Of a stretch of 64,000 nucleotides of DNA, positions 1 through 13,800 are shown piece after piece (positions within the stretch are counted from its first letter, which is position 1; each line of letters starts with the position of its first letter). This DNA is from Halichondria panicea. Taxonomy: Eukaryota > Porifera > Demospongiae > Suberitida > Halichondriidae. The notes beneath the pieces were generated by a model, which worked only from the letters and a program-made list of their open reading frames with translations, had not been told where the DNA came from and did not search any database. A program made the position numbers and the translations under genes. The stretch lies in assembly GCF_963675165.1 (NCBI RefSeq), contig NC_087392.1, positions 1,193,001-1,257,000 of the forward strand, written 5' to 3'.

Positions 1-209
1 TGTATTTTGGCCCTGTTTTTGACAAAATAACAATGTACCATGAGCACATTACCCATGGTATTTTTTCGAAAATAAGAAATTATGGCCCGTTTTTCAAATT
101 TGAGATTTAAGCATACCATCTGAAAGAGCTCTTTCTAAGCTGAAAATCAGTTGAAAATTAGGCTGCCAGAACTCAATTTAAAGAACTGGCTCTCAGTATG
201 AAATTGCAG

Positions 210-3200
210 GGGACCCAGCGTTGTAGAGTTCATTTCCCTGTCCATGCAGATTGCGACTGGGTCCTTCACCCCCTCCTGTCTGGTGCTCCACCCAGTGCTC
301 CAGTTGGTCAGACAGGATGTACCCACTGCATACGTGCGTCTGGAGCAAATCATTCGTGATATGAGGATCTCCCTACACAAGTCAGGGCGTGAGGGGGAGC
401 AGCGGCCATTTTACACTCTGGAGCAGTTTGGAGAGAAGATGCATCAGTCAATGAAAGAGGCGAAAATACGAGAGAGTGACCTCATACCAGGACTCAGATT
501 CCTGCACAATGTGAGCAGTTGGGTACATGTGTATATACAGTGGAACCTCTGTTAACAACCACCTCCGAATAAAGGCCAGTTGCTATATAACGGCCAAGCA
601 CCCAGGTCCCAAATGAACAGTTTGTGTACAAAACAACCTCTCAACAAAGGCCACCTCTGTATAAAGGCCAAAACATTGTTCCCCAAAGGTGTCCGTTATA
701 GAGGGGTTCCACTGTATAACAATTTGAATGGACTGTTAATCCTCTCATTTTTGTCTCTAAATCTCTGCTAGCACTTTACTTTTAGTACGTACATAGCTGC
801 CACGATTGTATTTGCATTTCTTGTAAGCCCCTGTCAGTATGAGCTATCCCACGTACAAACTACACCTCCTTAGTTACCCCCTTTAAAGTAGTTATGTTTG
901 AAATTTTAGCCCACTCATTTATAGCCAATGTACGATCCAGCATCTCTTTTAATTGTTACCTACCGTCTCTTTACCCCCTCACAGTTGGGTTTTGTGCTGA
1001 TCCACGATTGCTCGTACGACAAGTCTCTCCTGATCTCAATAGACCCTCAAATGGTAGGGTTCCTCTTCCAGAGGATGATCCGGGCCGGACTCATTGCCAA
1101 GGAAACTGAACCCTCGTTCTTTCATCTCCCAAACACACACCTCTTCATGCTGTGGGGGGTCGACCCTGTGTGGTCTCACGAGGCTGACCACACCCACTCC
1201 GTCTCGACCAGACAGCTTCTAGACTTTCTCTACTCCACAAATATCTTTGCCCCTCTCATACCTGGAGTCATGCTACTGCCTTCTCTCCTGCCACACACTC
1301 TACCACGATCGTGTGACCCAGAGTCAGACTCTCTCATTCCAAGAAGAACGTACTTCTTCTCATATCTTCCCTCCATCTTCTCCGCCCAGCTCATCGCTAG
1401 AGTGGTGTCCAAGATACAGCCAACTGCCTCTCAACCACTCTCCCCCGGCCATACCACACCCACTCTCACCTTGCCCATACTCACTGCCTCAGGTACACGC
1501 GGTGCATTTTTTAATTTGACCAACTTGACCTGTACATGTACCTTCCAAAGTTTAAGTGTACATGTGTGTAAGCCCCTAACTGTAGCAAACTGGCAGTGAA
1601 ATAGTAATTTCATTTGAGGAGTGATCTTTTTCCTGCTGCACTGCGTATAAATATACTTTTATTGCAGGGTACAGAGTCCACCTGTGGCGTAGGAACCTGT
1701 TCATTGAGGACACTCAGGACAACTCTAAGATGTGGATGTATGTACGAGAGGGCAAGGCAGTGGGTCCGGACACCTCCCCCCATTGTGGGCGTGTTGATAT
1801 CCTCCTGAACGCACCCCTAGAGAGAGAGGCACTCTGGCTGAGACTAGTCTCCACTGAGATTGACCAGGTACCCAGCTTTATCTTGTACATGCATGTGTAC
1901 CACATCTGTAGAAGAACTTACAAAAGGAGCACATAATAAAATGACATTATTATGTCCTTGTAAGCTTCATATAATTATACACATCATCACGATACCTGCA
2001 TGCGTAATGGTACCGGTATTACATATGTAGGTCACAAATATTATATTTCTGATGCAGCTAATTCCACAAGAGTACCCCACCCTTCTCGAGCCCCCCCATC
2101 AAGTGGATAGTTTCTTTCCTTTGAGACCGGAGGCAATCAGTGGGAGCAGCAGCACTGAAGAGACGAGGGATGTCGCGTGTGCCCCACCCCTCCCAAACTG
2201 TGGATCCCTGCCAGCAGGAAGCCCCTCCCTCTCTCAGATGAGCGATAACTCCGAGTGGGAGGTTATCTCCAAGCAGAGCACCACAAGTACCCGTCTTAGC
2301 ATGAGGGTGGAGCTGGGCTCTCCACAGACACACCTCGTCGCCCTCTGGGACTGCCTACAGGTGATCTCTCAGTAATCTAAGTCAGTAATCTAAGAGCTGT
2401 TTGTCACATGCTTATCTAGACGTGTTCTGTTTGTCCACTTTTTTCACTTGTCATGTGACTCTTACATACATAGGAGGCATTCAAAGCACCTGTAATTCAA
2501 GTCAACTCTAGTCGACTAATTCTTCGCAATGCTCTTCCGGACCTCCTGTTTGCCGATCTCCCCCCGGAGCTGTTGCTACGGACAACCGTATCCTCCCCCG
2601 ATCAGTACCTCCTCTCTCTGGAGAACCACTTTAACGGAGGGGGTTCCCCCACTGACAGTGAGACAGGCTTCTACACACGCTCCTATTACACCTCAAGGGA
2701 AGCAGACGTCTGCATAGCAAAACCTGCTGGTGCTCTCAGAACAGTATGTCACCTCATAACACATGCAGTACATCTGTACGCTATGTTCAATACATAATAT
2801 ACAAGTAATGCAGTCCAGTGTTAGTTACTGCTCAAGTAAACAAAGTGCAATATTCATGTCATGTCCTTCATGCTAACTCTTTTATTCTCCTTACAGTTCC
2901 ACTTACAGAGTTTATTGTCTCGTATTCGTGGTGATCTGGAAGTGTTACAAAAGCTCCGATGTCCCCATCTGGTTGTTCCAGTGGGAATCCATTATTGCCC
3001 CCCCTCTCTGGCCCTGGAGTTTGCCCCCTGTGGCAGTCTGAGCTCCCTGCTCAAGCGAGGAAGGTCACACATAAGAAGGGATATCATACATCACATATCA
3101 CTGCAGGTATATGTGGGCTCATAAATAGAATAGAGTTTAGGTTTCAAATGATCGATATAATCGTTAAAATTAACAGACAATTTTATTTGATGGAGCCAAA

Positions 3201-5778
3201 ATCACCAATTTTTTCCTCCAGTTGCTACAAGCGTTGAAGTTCTTCCACGATCGAGACATAACCTATCACAGCATCAACTCAGACCATGTGCTAGTGTGGA
3301 GCATGGATCCTGTTTTGGTGAAGCTGTCTGATGCAGGAATCACTCACTCTGAGAGCAGCTGTGATCTCTGTGGCTACCTGCACTCCATCCCCAACTCCAC
3401 ACTGAGAGCAAAGACTGCCAGTAGAGTGAGTCAATTAACCATTACTTCTAGTATCACAATTACTAGCCTACACACAATGGCACACAGGATTGATAGCCTG
3501 CATGCCGTGTGCTTTCACTGTAGCTGAGTGTGTGTGTATATTTGGACGGTAGCCTTTGTAAGATGTGCTTGCTAGGATATCATCAACATTTTATGCGTGA
3601 TTACAGATTGATATACTCCCACACACACACACACACACACAGTGTGACTATGTTCTGCTGGGTCTATTGGTGTACCAGATGGCGACAGGGAAGTGTCCCT
3701 ATGACAGCATCCACTCTCTGAACATGCTGGCCATTGCCACTCTCGAGGGAAAGGTCAATCTCAGTGTGGAAGCTGAGCACTTTCTGCAAAACCAACAGGT
3801 TGGTGTTGGTTAACCATTGCACTGAATAACGCTCTGAGAGCCACTATTTTGGTGTTATTTAAACAAAAAGATTGTTTGTCTAGCATTAAGTTATGAAACA
3901 CTCTAAGCCTTTCACCACAATTAACACAAGTGTTTTCACTGTAATTAATCCATTTTCTATTTCATTCACATCTCTATTAAATATGTGCAACGTATATATT
4001 CTTCCTAGGTGGACAGTGAGAATACCTATGCAACAGGTTGTCAGCGTCTGTGTCTCCAGTCGGCCATTGATGGTTGTGTGACTGTCTCCCAGCCTCTCTC
4101 TACCTCGGTCCTTCAGGCACGCTTCAGTCTGTGTGCCGGCGATTACCAGTGGTCACCCATGAGGCTACACGTCAACGTGGAGGCTATGATCTGCTCGGAA
4201 GACGCCGATTATGTCTACTGGGCCTCAGGCTCTCGTGGTCTCGTTACGGGGACCATTCAGCCTATCAATGGAGAGTTGCTCAGCAACATCCTTCAAGAAG
4301 CACCACCTCCCGAATCGGGAATGTTTGCAAATCGACGAGCGAAACCTGTACCTATTGCGGTTGGTCGAGCCACTTCTGTCGCTTTGGTGTCGCGCACCCA
4401 ACAGTTGTGGGTGGGGACTGAGAATGGGCAAATGGGATCTGTGTATGTGTTCAATTTACCAGACATGAGAAGACACCATCACATTCATCTACAAGATGCT
4501 GTATTGTCTATTTGTGCTGTGAACAGTACTGCCGAGAGACTGGGAGAAGAGGGGGGAATGGTGTATCGTGTGCTGGTCGGCTTGGCCAATGGAACGGTCA
4601 TCTTGTTTCTGGGTGTGAAAGGAGACAAGGTTCTCGAGAATCCCCTACTGGGCCCTAAACAGATTGTCATCACTTACTGCCGCAAACCGTGCCTGGCGTT
4701 GGAACTGACAAGAGATGGTTACATCTGGTGCAGTGTGGGAGAGTCCCTGGAGGTGTTCGATATGAAGACTCTTAAATCTGTTCGACGACTCAACTGTCAG
4801 ATCTCGTCACCAGACGATTCTGCTGGGAGGCGTAGTGCATGTCGTGGTGATGTCATCATCCTAATGTGTGTCAACAGTCTTGGGGTGTGGACTGTGAGTA
4901 GGCGGAGTCACGTGCTGCGACTGTGGGACCAATTCAACGGCTCTCTCCTCTCATCATACAGTGTTCGGTGAGTAATGTACCTCCTAATTTGCTTACCGTG
5001 GGCCCCCTTTTATATCTACAACTTCCTTGCTAGCTTTTTTGACCTAAATTGCATTCCACCGCATCGATGCATGGATACAAACATAGTCATTCTGGTGTCT
5101 ATATATATCACCACTGATATAACCCCCCTCCCCCTCCCTCCCTTTCCAGGAACATTCTGATCAATGATGAGCCAGACATCACAGCCCTGTCCATACACGG
5201 AGGAGCAGTTTGGCTGGGCACCAGGAACGGTTACATCTTTGTCCTGGACGCCAACAAAATGAGCTGTGCCTGCGACGACCCTCTCCTGGGTCTGCAGTTC
5301 TGTGGGGAGGGGAGAGTGAAGGGGATACTCCCTCTAAAGCCCTGGAAGAAAGTCACATCAAAACTAGAGGTGAATTTTGATCACGATGGCCATGGATGTT
5401 AACCTTAGACCTACTAACCATTTACCAGTGTACTGTACTACATTTTGAGTACATGCTGAACTATTTTTTATCCTGAGCACTTGTAAAGTAGTTCTACATA
5501 TACTGCCCTAATAATTGTCAGCACAATCTACCAACGCTGGCTCAAGTATTAATCTGATTGTGTAGGTGCTGTGCAGTCTTGAGCTCCCTGACGAGGTGTC
5601 TGGTATGCTCATGTCGTGGGAGTACCTCCCCCACAATCAGTCAGCTATCCCCACTCAAGCTGCAGGGATCGTGCCTCGTACTCTCAGCACTCCTAGGGGT
5701 GTGGCTATAGCCATACCAACCACACCCACCAGAACTAACGGCGATTTACATGTATTGGAGATGTGTAAATCTGTGTGA
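210..5778 (+). CDS. LRRK-like ROCO protein, COR-pseudokinase-WD40 part (5' partial)
   Basis: The exons join in frame at 210-510, 985-1492, 1668-1867, 2058-2360, 2474-2743, 2897-3106, 3222-3425, 3643-3798, 4009-4967, 5150-5369 and 5566-5778, giving about 1,180 residues. The gene starts upstream of the window. The first two exons are a COR domain (VPTAYVRLEQII, then LRFLHN spliced to LGFVLIHD). Exons 5-8 are a protein kinase fold with a LRRK-like hinge (LALEFAPCGSLSSLL). Exons 9-11 look like the C-terminal WD40 propeller. The order COR-kinase-WD40 is that of LRRK1/LRRK2. The catalytic loop reads TYHSINSDHVLV where LRRK2 has YRDLKPHNVLL, so the catalytic Asp and the following Lys and Asn are replaced, and DYG is DAG. 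I infer a pseudokinase. The ROC GTPase and LRR parts are not in the window. The family call is firm; which LRRK paralogue it is remains open. Confidence 0.85.
538..714. repeat. MITE with CAGTGGAACC termini, in LRRK-like intron
   Basis: A 177-bp element begins CAGTGGAACCTCT and ends AGAGGGGTTCCACTG, which are inverted copies of each other with small differences. It is flanked by TA on both sides, as expected of Tc1/mariner-type insertions. The interior holds repeated 'aaaggcca' words and no coding capacity. It sits in the intron after exon 210-510. Confidence 0.8.
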
Positions 5779-5895
5779 TTTTTCTTTTACTGGCAGTGTG
5801 ATCATTCAACTCATCATTTCTTTTTGAACAATGTTTTAATAAAAAATATTATATTGACAGTATATATACAACACACAAAAACTAATAATAACTGC

Positions 5896-7472
5896 CTAGC
5901 GATGAGCTCCATAGTCCGTGGCAACATGGCCACTCAGGTAGATATTGTCATACATGTGTCCAAAGGTCTCGTCACTGACGTCCACTGTAGCGTGACGGAG
6001 GTTTCTGATGAATTCTCTCTTGGACATCTTGTTCTTGACGTGGGGACTGGTGAGGTCCACACTCAGCAGGATGAGTGAGTAGCAGATCACATGGAGGCAG
6101 TCTGAGGGAAGAAATGGGGGGGGGGGTGAGTATTTTGTATCCCTATCGTACAGGTACGTAGTGTTGCCTTGGGAATGAATATAACTTGTTGTCTTTTGAC
6201 CTCTGAGATCAATGGGAAGCAGTGCCAGTATTAGCATATTGTAGGGCCAATAATTATAATTATGTGGCACTCACAGCCATGTAATAACTAGCGGGGTTAA
6301 AGTGACCTTGTGGCACTCATAGCCATGTAATAACTAGCAGGGTTAAAGTGACCTTGTGGCACTCACAGCCATGTAATAACTATTACACACAGCAGTACAT
6401 GTAGCTAGATGTTATTAGAGGCCAAATTTCGCAGGGCTCTGTCACAATTAACACTAATTAATCTCCATCGATAAGAAGCACCAGATACGTCACTTATATA
6501 TACTCACCTTTGCTCATAGAGAGGTGTGTGTTACAGTCCATATAGCGGCCACTGAACTTGTTGACCAGTGTTTCCAGAAACAGGCCCCTCTCATTGGGTG
6601 CCGGGATCACGGAGAAGAAATGCCTGAGGGCGTCTGGGAGGAAGATGTTCTGGTAGTCCTGGAGAGAGACCAAACAGTCCAGTATGTCTGCGTTGTCTCG
6701 CAGGAGGGTTTCCAGAGAGTACCAGTTGAGAGAGCGCGTACTGTTGATAAACTCGGCAATGGCCTGAGGGGAATCGTCTAGCACACCAGCCCTCACCAGA
6801 TAGCCGATACCCTGAGGGAAAGAGATGGACAGTTAACTAAGTGTAGCTTTCGAGGAGGTACAGTAAATTCGAGTGAGTGAGTTTATACTATAATTTTTTA
6901 TGATTACATTAAGTGACAAACACCAAACAAACATAACACCGCTAGAGATAACAGTTGGCTCGAGTACGAGCGCCTGCTGGTTACCTCGTGAGCGTTGTTG
7001 GAGAAGGTGAGAGAGGCGTTGTCCAGGATCATATAGAGGTCCTTGTAGGAGTGCTGAACGGGGTAGTCAGTATGGTACGCAGTCACCTGACCCCAGCGAC
7101 TGTGGCATAAGCTACACAGGAGAACAGATAATAAAGTAATAATTATTTCAGCAATAATATTAGGCAATTAGTGTAACCAGGTGTAACCAGGTGTAACCCT
7201 TACCTAATACTTGAAAGCAATTATATAATCAACACACCTGGGAGTTTACAATAACAGAACATAATTAATGGCTACCTTTTCCAGAGTGGGTCGACGTTGG
7301 CCAGACTGCTCCACACCTCATTGACACAGGAGGCAAGACACAGGTCAGTGGCGTCAAGGTGACTGAGCACTTGTACGGCTAATTCTGGGGGCAGGGTCAC
7401 TAGATCTGGAAATGACTTCATTCTACCTTGCCTTACTCCTTGCCGACTGGCACAAGACACACGCTGACCCAT
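5896..7472 (-). CDS. FBXO8: F-box only protein 8 (F-box plus Sec7-like domain)
   Basis: There are four exons on the minus strand: 7472-7276, 7111-6985, 6811-6508 and 6101-5896, about 277 aa. The N-terminus (MGQRVSC) resembles vertebrate FBXO8. An F-box follows (LPPELAVQVLSHLDATDLCLAS), then WKSLCHSRWG. The Sec7-like part carries GVLDDSPQAIAEFI, LLSVDLTSPHVKNKMSK and YDNIYLSGHVA, all hallmarks of FBXO8. Vertebrate FBXO8 (319 aa) is a substrate receptor of an SCF ubiquitin ligase reported to act on ARF6. This copy is slightly shorter, mainly before the F-box. Its 3' end faces the LRRK-like gene, with 117 bp between the two stop codons. Confidence 0.93.
6263..6384. repeat. 46-bp tandem repeat, about 2.6 copies
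   Basis: The word tgtggcactca recurs at 6263, 6309 and 6355, a period of 46 bp. The unit also holds agccatgtaataacta and gggttaaagtgacct. It lies in the intron of FBXO8 between 6508 and 6101. Confidence 0.9.
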
Positions 7473-7891
7473 CTGTGAAAAACCGTCACAACAATGAACT
7501 TAATTAAAATGTATATAAATAAACAAAGCTTTAAGTTTAACAATGTAATAACTCAATCCTAGGTAGCTGGCTTCAATTGAAATGATGGAGCCTACTTCAG
7601 CGATACCTTACACTCTTTTTCTCATCTTCTCGTCCAAATTGTCCACTGTATAAAGGTATAGGTATAGTGCTAGTGCACGACAAAGACAAATCATAAGCAA
7701 TTTTGACGTGGCAATCCAATTCTGATTGATTGAGGGCAGCTTAGATTCGAGGGGTCAATTTAACCACAAGAAGCCATGCGCGTGTAGGTCTAATCATGTA
7801 CATGCAGCACTTTTCTAGATATATAATTATTCTGATCTCCCAGAGCACCTCAAGTGTATTGAGATATCTTTGTAACTTAGCACCAGCATAA
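7473..7891. promoter_or_regulatory. Bidirectional intergenic region between FBXO8 and the ABCB gene
   Basis: These 419 bp separate the divergent start codons of FBXO8 (minus) and the ABCB transporter (plus). They must hold both 5' UTRs and both promoters. No TATA box at a convincing distance and no long ORF were recognised. Confidence 0.5.
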
Positions 7892-10800
7892 ATGGATAGC
7901 ACGGAAGAGGTCCCTGCTGAGGTGGAACCAAGTGTAGAAATAGATGTAGACCTGTCAGCCTCCAGTCCCACTCCCAAAGAGTTGGAGATTCAAGCTGATC
8001 TTGATGAGCCTGATGGGGGTGTGCTTGATCCCCCTAAGAGCATACTGAAGAACTCTACAGTGACACAAGGGGAGGAAGATGACCACGAGAGCAGTGAAAA
8101 TGACGAGAAAAAGAAGGACAAGTGAGTTATAATTATAATTATATTAAAAGGCACATGCAGTATTAATTAATTAATTAATTCACTGCAGAACACCTCAAAG
8201 AAAGTTAATTCCATTTCGGAAACTGGTAAGTAAATTTCATAATTATACATAGTACGTAGATTGCGGACAACCAATCGTAATTCTAATCCTTTCCCTAATA
8301 GTTTCGGTATGCTGATTGCTGGGACGTGCTCATGATCTTGTTTGGTGCAGTCCTGGCTATAGCGGCCGGTGTGGCCCTACCCGCTCACATGCTCCTCTTT
8401 GGTCGAGTCATCAGCGAATTTGTCACCTTTGGTATTGTGAACGATAACACGCTACTTAGAAATGCGACAAGTTCACTGGATCAGGCTTGTTCTGCGGATG
8501 CCATCTTCTCCAGTCCTGCCTACTTGGATTATGTGAACAGTACTGAGAGCTACTTCTGTGTATCGGACCCCAATTCGACTGACGGTATAGCCGGTAACAT
8601 CCTTCGCTATGCCTGCGACCCTAAAGAGACCCTGAGGTTTAGCGTTGGCCAGCTGTCACTCTACTATCTTGCTATTGCTATTGGGGTTTTTATTGCACTT
8701 TTCTTCGCAAACATCTTCTGGAACGTAAGTGCCTATCGACAGACAAGAAGAATACGTTTGGCATTTTACAAGTCAATTCTCCGTCAAGAGCTCGGCTGGT
8801 TTGATGTGCATGAAGCCTCTCAGTTGAACACAAGACTTGTTGAGTGAGTTGAGATCATGTGAGATCATGTGCTTGCACCATTATCAGTGTTCTCAATTAG
8901 CACTTGTGCTCCATCATTATCAGTGTTCTCATTAGTTGCATCATTTATTAGTGTTCCTTAGCATTTGTGTGACCTCTCTGGTGTGACCTTACACTGTGCA
9001 CAAAGGAAATTAGCTCTCTTTGTGGTCAGAATGTGATGCATTATTATGAATTATTACACTTCATATAGTGACATTGAGAAGATACAAGCTGGGATCGGTG
9101 ACAAGATCGCCCTATTCTTGCAGTACATGTCCACCTTTGTCTCAGGCTTTGTCATAGCTTATGTACTCAGCTGGAAGATGGCTCTGGTGGTATCAATCAT
9201 GTTACCCCTCCTCACGTTTACAGCTTTCATGATTGCCAAGGTAAGGTCACCACATAACCTAATTAGTTTATCATAATAAAGACCCTATTTTTTTCTGTAG
9301 GTTATAGCTTCGTTTACAGTAAGGGAGCAGAGTGCTTATGCAGCTGCTGGGGCAGTGGCAGAGGAGGTGCTCTCTTCAATCAGGACAGTTGTTGCTTTCG
9401 GTGGAGAGGCCAAAGAAACTGAGAGGTGAGTGTATTCATTGTTATTGCAGTCATGTTTGATTGCTCGTGCAGTCATGCTTGTAAGTACGTATGTGTTTAC
9501 ACTGTACTGTACGTGTTATGCTTGACTGCTTTGTTCCTATGGTAAAGGTATGGTGACCAGTTGAAGAAGGCACGCAATGTAGGAATGAAGAAAGCACTGC
9601 TCTCGAGTATCATTTCATCTCTCCTGTACATAATCATCTTTGGCACTTACGCTCTTGGCTTTGGGTAAGAAGAGTTATGTCAGAAATGTTACAGGGTTCA
9701 TTATTTTGTTTCTAGATATGGCTCCACTTTGATCATTTCCTGTGAGCTGACTGCTGGAGTCATTGTCACAGTGAGTCATGCAGTCATGTGATTGGTAGCG
9801 AGCGTCAGAGATGATTGTCGTGCATTGTTTTGTACTTACAGGTATTATTCACGATAATCATCGGGAGCTTCAACCTGGGCAATGCCCTTCCTGAGATACA
9901 GACCATAGCTACTGCCCTGGGTGCAGCCTCTATCGTCTACGAAATCATTGACAGGGTAAATTTTATCATACTTAATTTTTCGAAGTAAGGCAACTCCCTA
10001 ACACTTTGACATTTTGTACAGTCATGTAGCACCATTTTGTTTTGTGTACTATACATTATGTGTTCTCATATCATTCAGACTACATGTACTGTTATTATTT
10101 TGCATGTACAGTACACGTATGTATGTGTTAATTAGTATTGCTAATCATTTCCCCAGGAACCTGAGATTGATTCGCTCTCTGATAGTGGCGTGGTGCTGGA
10201 CCAATTTGAAGGCAATATCAAACTGAGTGATGTCGTGTTCCATTACCCTGCACGTCCCAATATTCAGGTATTGCCAGGACTCTACATTTCAATATTGTAC
10301 AGCTTATATTGTGTGTGTTAATTACAGATTCTGCACGGACTGGATCTGGAGGTGAAGACAGGTCAAACTGTCGCTCTGGTGGGTCCCAGTGGGTGTGGTA
10401 AAAGCACTGTTGTCCAGTTAATCCAGCGACTCTATGACCCGAAGGCTGGACTGGTGAGGGAGTGACACATCACAAACCGTTTACTCTTTAATTGTTAATT
10501 TGTACACACTATCAATTCTTTCTTAGTATACAGTGTACACATACTTGTACTTGCAGTTTCAATATAATTGTACCTTATATACAGCGTAGGTACTTGTACT
10601 TGCAGTTTCAGTTTCAATATGCATACAGTATAGTACATGTACTTGTCACCACCCTATGAACCTTACGGAATAAAGAAACGGGCGACGCTTAAAAGTTTCA
10701 AAATTATTTATGTAGATCACGATTGATGGCCATGATGTCAAGACCCTAAACTTGAAGTGGCTGAGAAGGAACATAGGCATTGTGAGCCAGGAGCCATCAC

Positions 10801-13800
10801 TCTTCAACGCCACCATTGTTGAGAATATCCGATTTGGAAAAAAGAATGCTACTATGGAAGAAATTGTCGAAGCAGCCAAAAATGCCAACGCACATAATTT
10901 TATCTCTGGGTTACCAGATGGCTATGACACTCATGTAGGCGAGAGAGGGGCTCAGTTGAGTGGAGGTCAAAAGCAGCGGATTGCCATCGCAAGAGCTATT
11001 ATCAAAGATCCCAAAGTTCTCCTACTGGACGAGGCCACCTCTGCCCTCGACAACGAGAGTGAGAAGATTGTCCAGGACGCTCTAGACAAGGCCAGAGAGG
11101 GAAGGACCACTATCATCATCGCTCATCGTCTCTCTACCATCCAGACTGCCGACATCATCGTGTCAATCAATAAGGGCTGTGTGGTGGAGATGGGCTCTCA
11201 TGCTGACCTCATGGACAGGGAAGGCCTCTACTATGACCTAGTCACTGCACAGACCATTGCAGACGAGGAACACGGTGGGTACTATATTTATCTCAGGCCA
11301 TAATTATCCATGCAGGCACTCACTGTAAGTATTTTATCTCATACAGCTGTACTATTTTTTATCTCTATGTGTAATTATTATTTTATCTGTATACAGAGCC
11401 CCTTGCTGACTTCAAGGCTGCTGTTAAACGCTCCATTTCTAACCGTCTGACGTCTACCAATTCAACTTCGAGCAATCCGCACAGCTTCTCCAGACAAGCC
11501 TCTCAGCAGGATGATGTTTTTCCTGGTCTCTCTGACTATCTCTCGAGGTTCAGTGTTGAAGACCTCCCGATTATGGCTGCTCCCTCCCCCCGGCCAGGAC
11601 GTGCCAGTTTTCCCGGCCCCAGCGAGGTCTTGTCACAAACTGGCAATGATGATGGTGATGATGATGAAGAAGACGAAGATAAAGTAAGAGCTTTATTTAA
11701 TTAGATAGCACTTACTCATTGAGTCTCTTTGTGTTTAGGTTGTGAGGTTTCAAAGTGATGCGGAAGAGGCTGAGATATCCGAGGGACGTGGTAAATCACA
11801 CTCGTTACGGAAACTGGTTCGTAGGAGGAGGAAAAAGAAGGAAAATGTTCCGAATGTGTCCTTTACCGAGCTCCTCAAGCTCAACAAACCGGATTGGTTG
11901 CTGGTGCTGGTCGGTGTCATTGGATCAGCTATGCTCGGTGTTCTCTTTCCACTTCTAGCCATCCTCTTCAGCAACGTCTTAGCGGTAAGTCTTGTTCAGC
12001 TGTATTGTTGTGTGCTGTACGTGCATATATAATATTCTGTACGTACTGTGCATGTAGATCTACACAGGCACTCTTTTAACACATTTAATTATGGGATACC
12101 CCATAGATATTTGGACTTCCTGACCCGGTTTTGATCATGGAACAGACTCTTGCGGTCGTGGCAGGCTTCATAGCGTTGGCTGTTGGATCGGCTGCTACTC
12201 AGTTTATTGCCAGTTTCCTGCTAAGCGTGGCAGGAGAGAGACTCACTAAGAGGCTGCGATACCTCAGCTTTCAGGCCATGCTAAGACAAGAGATTGCCTG
12301 GTTCGACAAAAAGGGTAACTCCACTGGAGCACTCACCACCAAACTAGCCACAGATGCATCGGAAGTGAAGGGGGTAAGCACTTTCTAAAATTATTGTTTT
12401 CATCAAAATAATTTTTTTCCCCTCCACAGGCCACTGGAATTCGTTTGGGTGTTGTTCTTCAGCAAATATTTGGCCTAATAGCTGCTCTTATTGTGGCCTT
12501 TGTAGCCTCCTGGGAGCTGACTCTGCTGCTTATGTTTTGTTTCCCTGTTCTGGTCATCGTGGGGTTCTTTCAGATCAGTCAAGTCGCTGGAAAGGCACAA
12601 AAGAACAAGAAGGGGATCGAGAATGCTGGCCAGATTGCAGTTGAATCCATTGACAACATTCGAACGGTTGTATCACTCTCCGTTGAGCCAGAATTCTTTG
12701 ACAACTACAAACAGCAGATTCGAGTACCTTTCATGTAAGTATTGCTTTGGCTAATAAAATTCAATTCTGCATTATTTTTATGAGTTTCCTTTTTTCATTA
12801 GCAACAACATCAAGAGCACCTTTGGCACAGCTGTTGTGTTGGCAGTGGCCCAGTCACTCATCTTCTTCATGTTCTCTGCCGGCTATAGCTTTGGTGCATT
12901 CTTGGTCATTGAAGGGAGGGCTGACTATCAAGATATATTCCAGTGAGCCACTTAACACATGACTATTGGTTTGATCGTTTGAGTGTTGCTGTACACGTAC
13001 GTGTATTATGTGGAGAAGGCATTCATGCATCATACTGTGCCTCGACACACACACACACACAGGACATTTGCTGCCGTGGTGTTCACTGCTTTGTCTGTTG
13101 GTCGAGCCAGCTCATTTGCCCCTGATGCTTCCAAGGCCAAGATATCGGCAGGGCGAGTACTGGCACTGCTACGTAGAGAACCAGCCATTGATACCACCAG
13201 CAAGGATGGAACGAAACCAGTACGTCACACTATCTATATATAAAGTACACATAGTAATACTGTACATCAGGTAGATCCTGCACATGCAATTTACATTTTT
13301 TTTATGGACTTTCATCTTCACACGTATTACATGTAGGAAGCTACAAGTGGTGCAATCGATATCAACCTTGTACACTTCAACTACCCTGAGCGACCTGAGG
13401 TGAACGTACTGCAGGGACTGTCTGTCTCAGTGAAGCCTGGTCAAACGCTGGCTCTTGTTGGTCCAAGTGGGTGTGGCAAGAGCACCTCCGTCTCGCTCAT
13501 CGAGAGGTTCTACGACCCTTCCTCTGGAAATCTTTCTCTGGATGGCACAGATCTGAGGGACCTCAATCTCAAGTGGCTAAGATCAAAGATTGGAATCGTA
13601 TCACAGGAGCCAATCCTCTTTGATGCCTCCATCGCTGAGAACATCCGTTATGGGGCTCTATTCAGAAAGGTGTCTGACGAGGAAGTCATTGAAGCAGCCA
13701 AATCTGCAAACATCCACCAGTTCATCAATACCCTTCCCATGGTGAGTAGCTTGATTTTATACTATTTTGAGTTGTTGAATACTGTAGTGTATTTCTACAC

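Noticed and set aside
4009-4971. Independent WD-repeat gene starting at 4009
   Set aside because: The GTG at 4009 follows a splice acceptor and continues the kinase reading frame of the LRRK-like gene.
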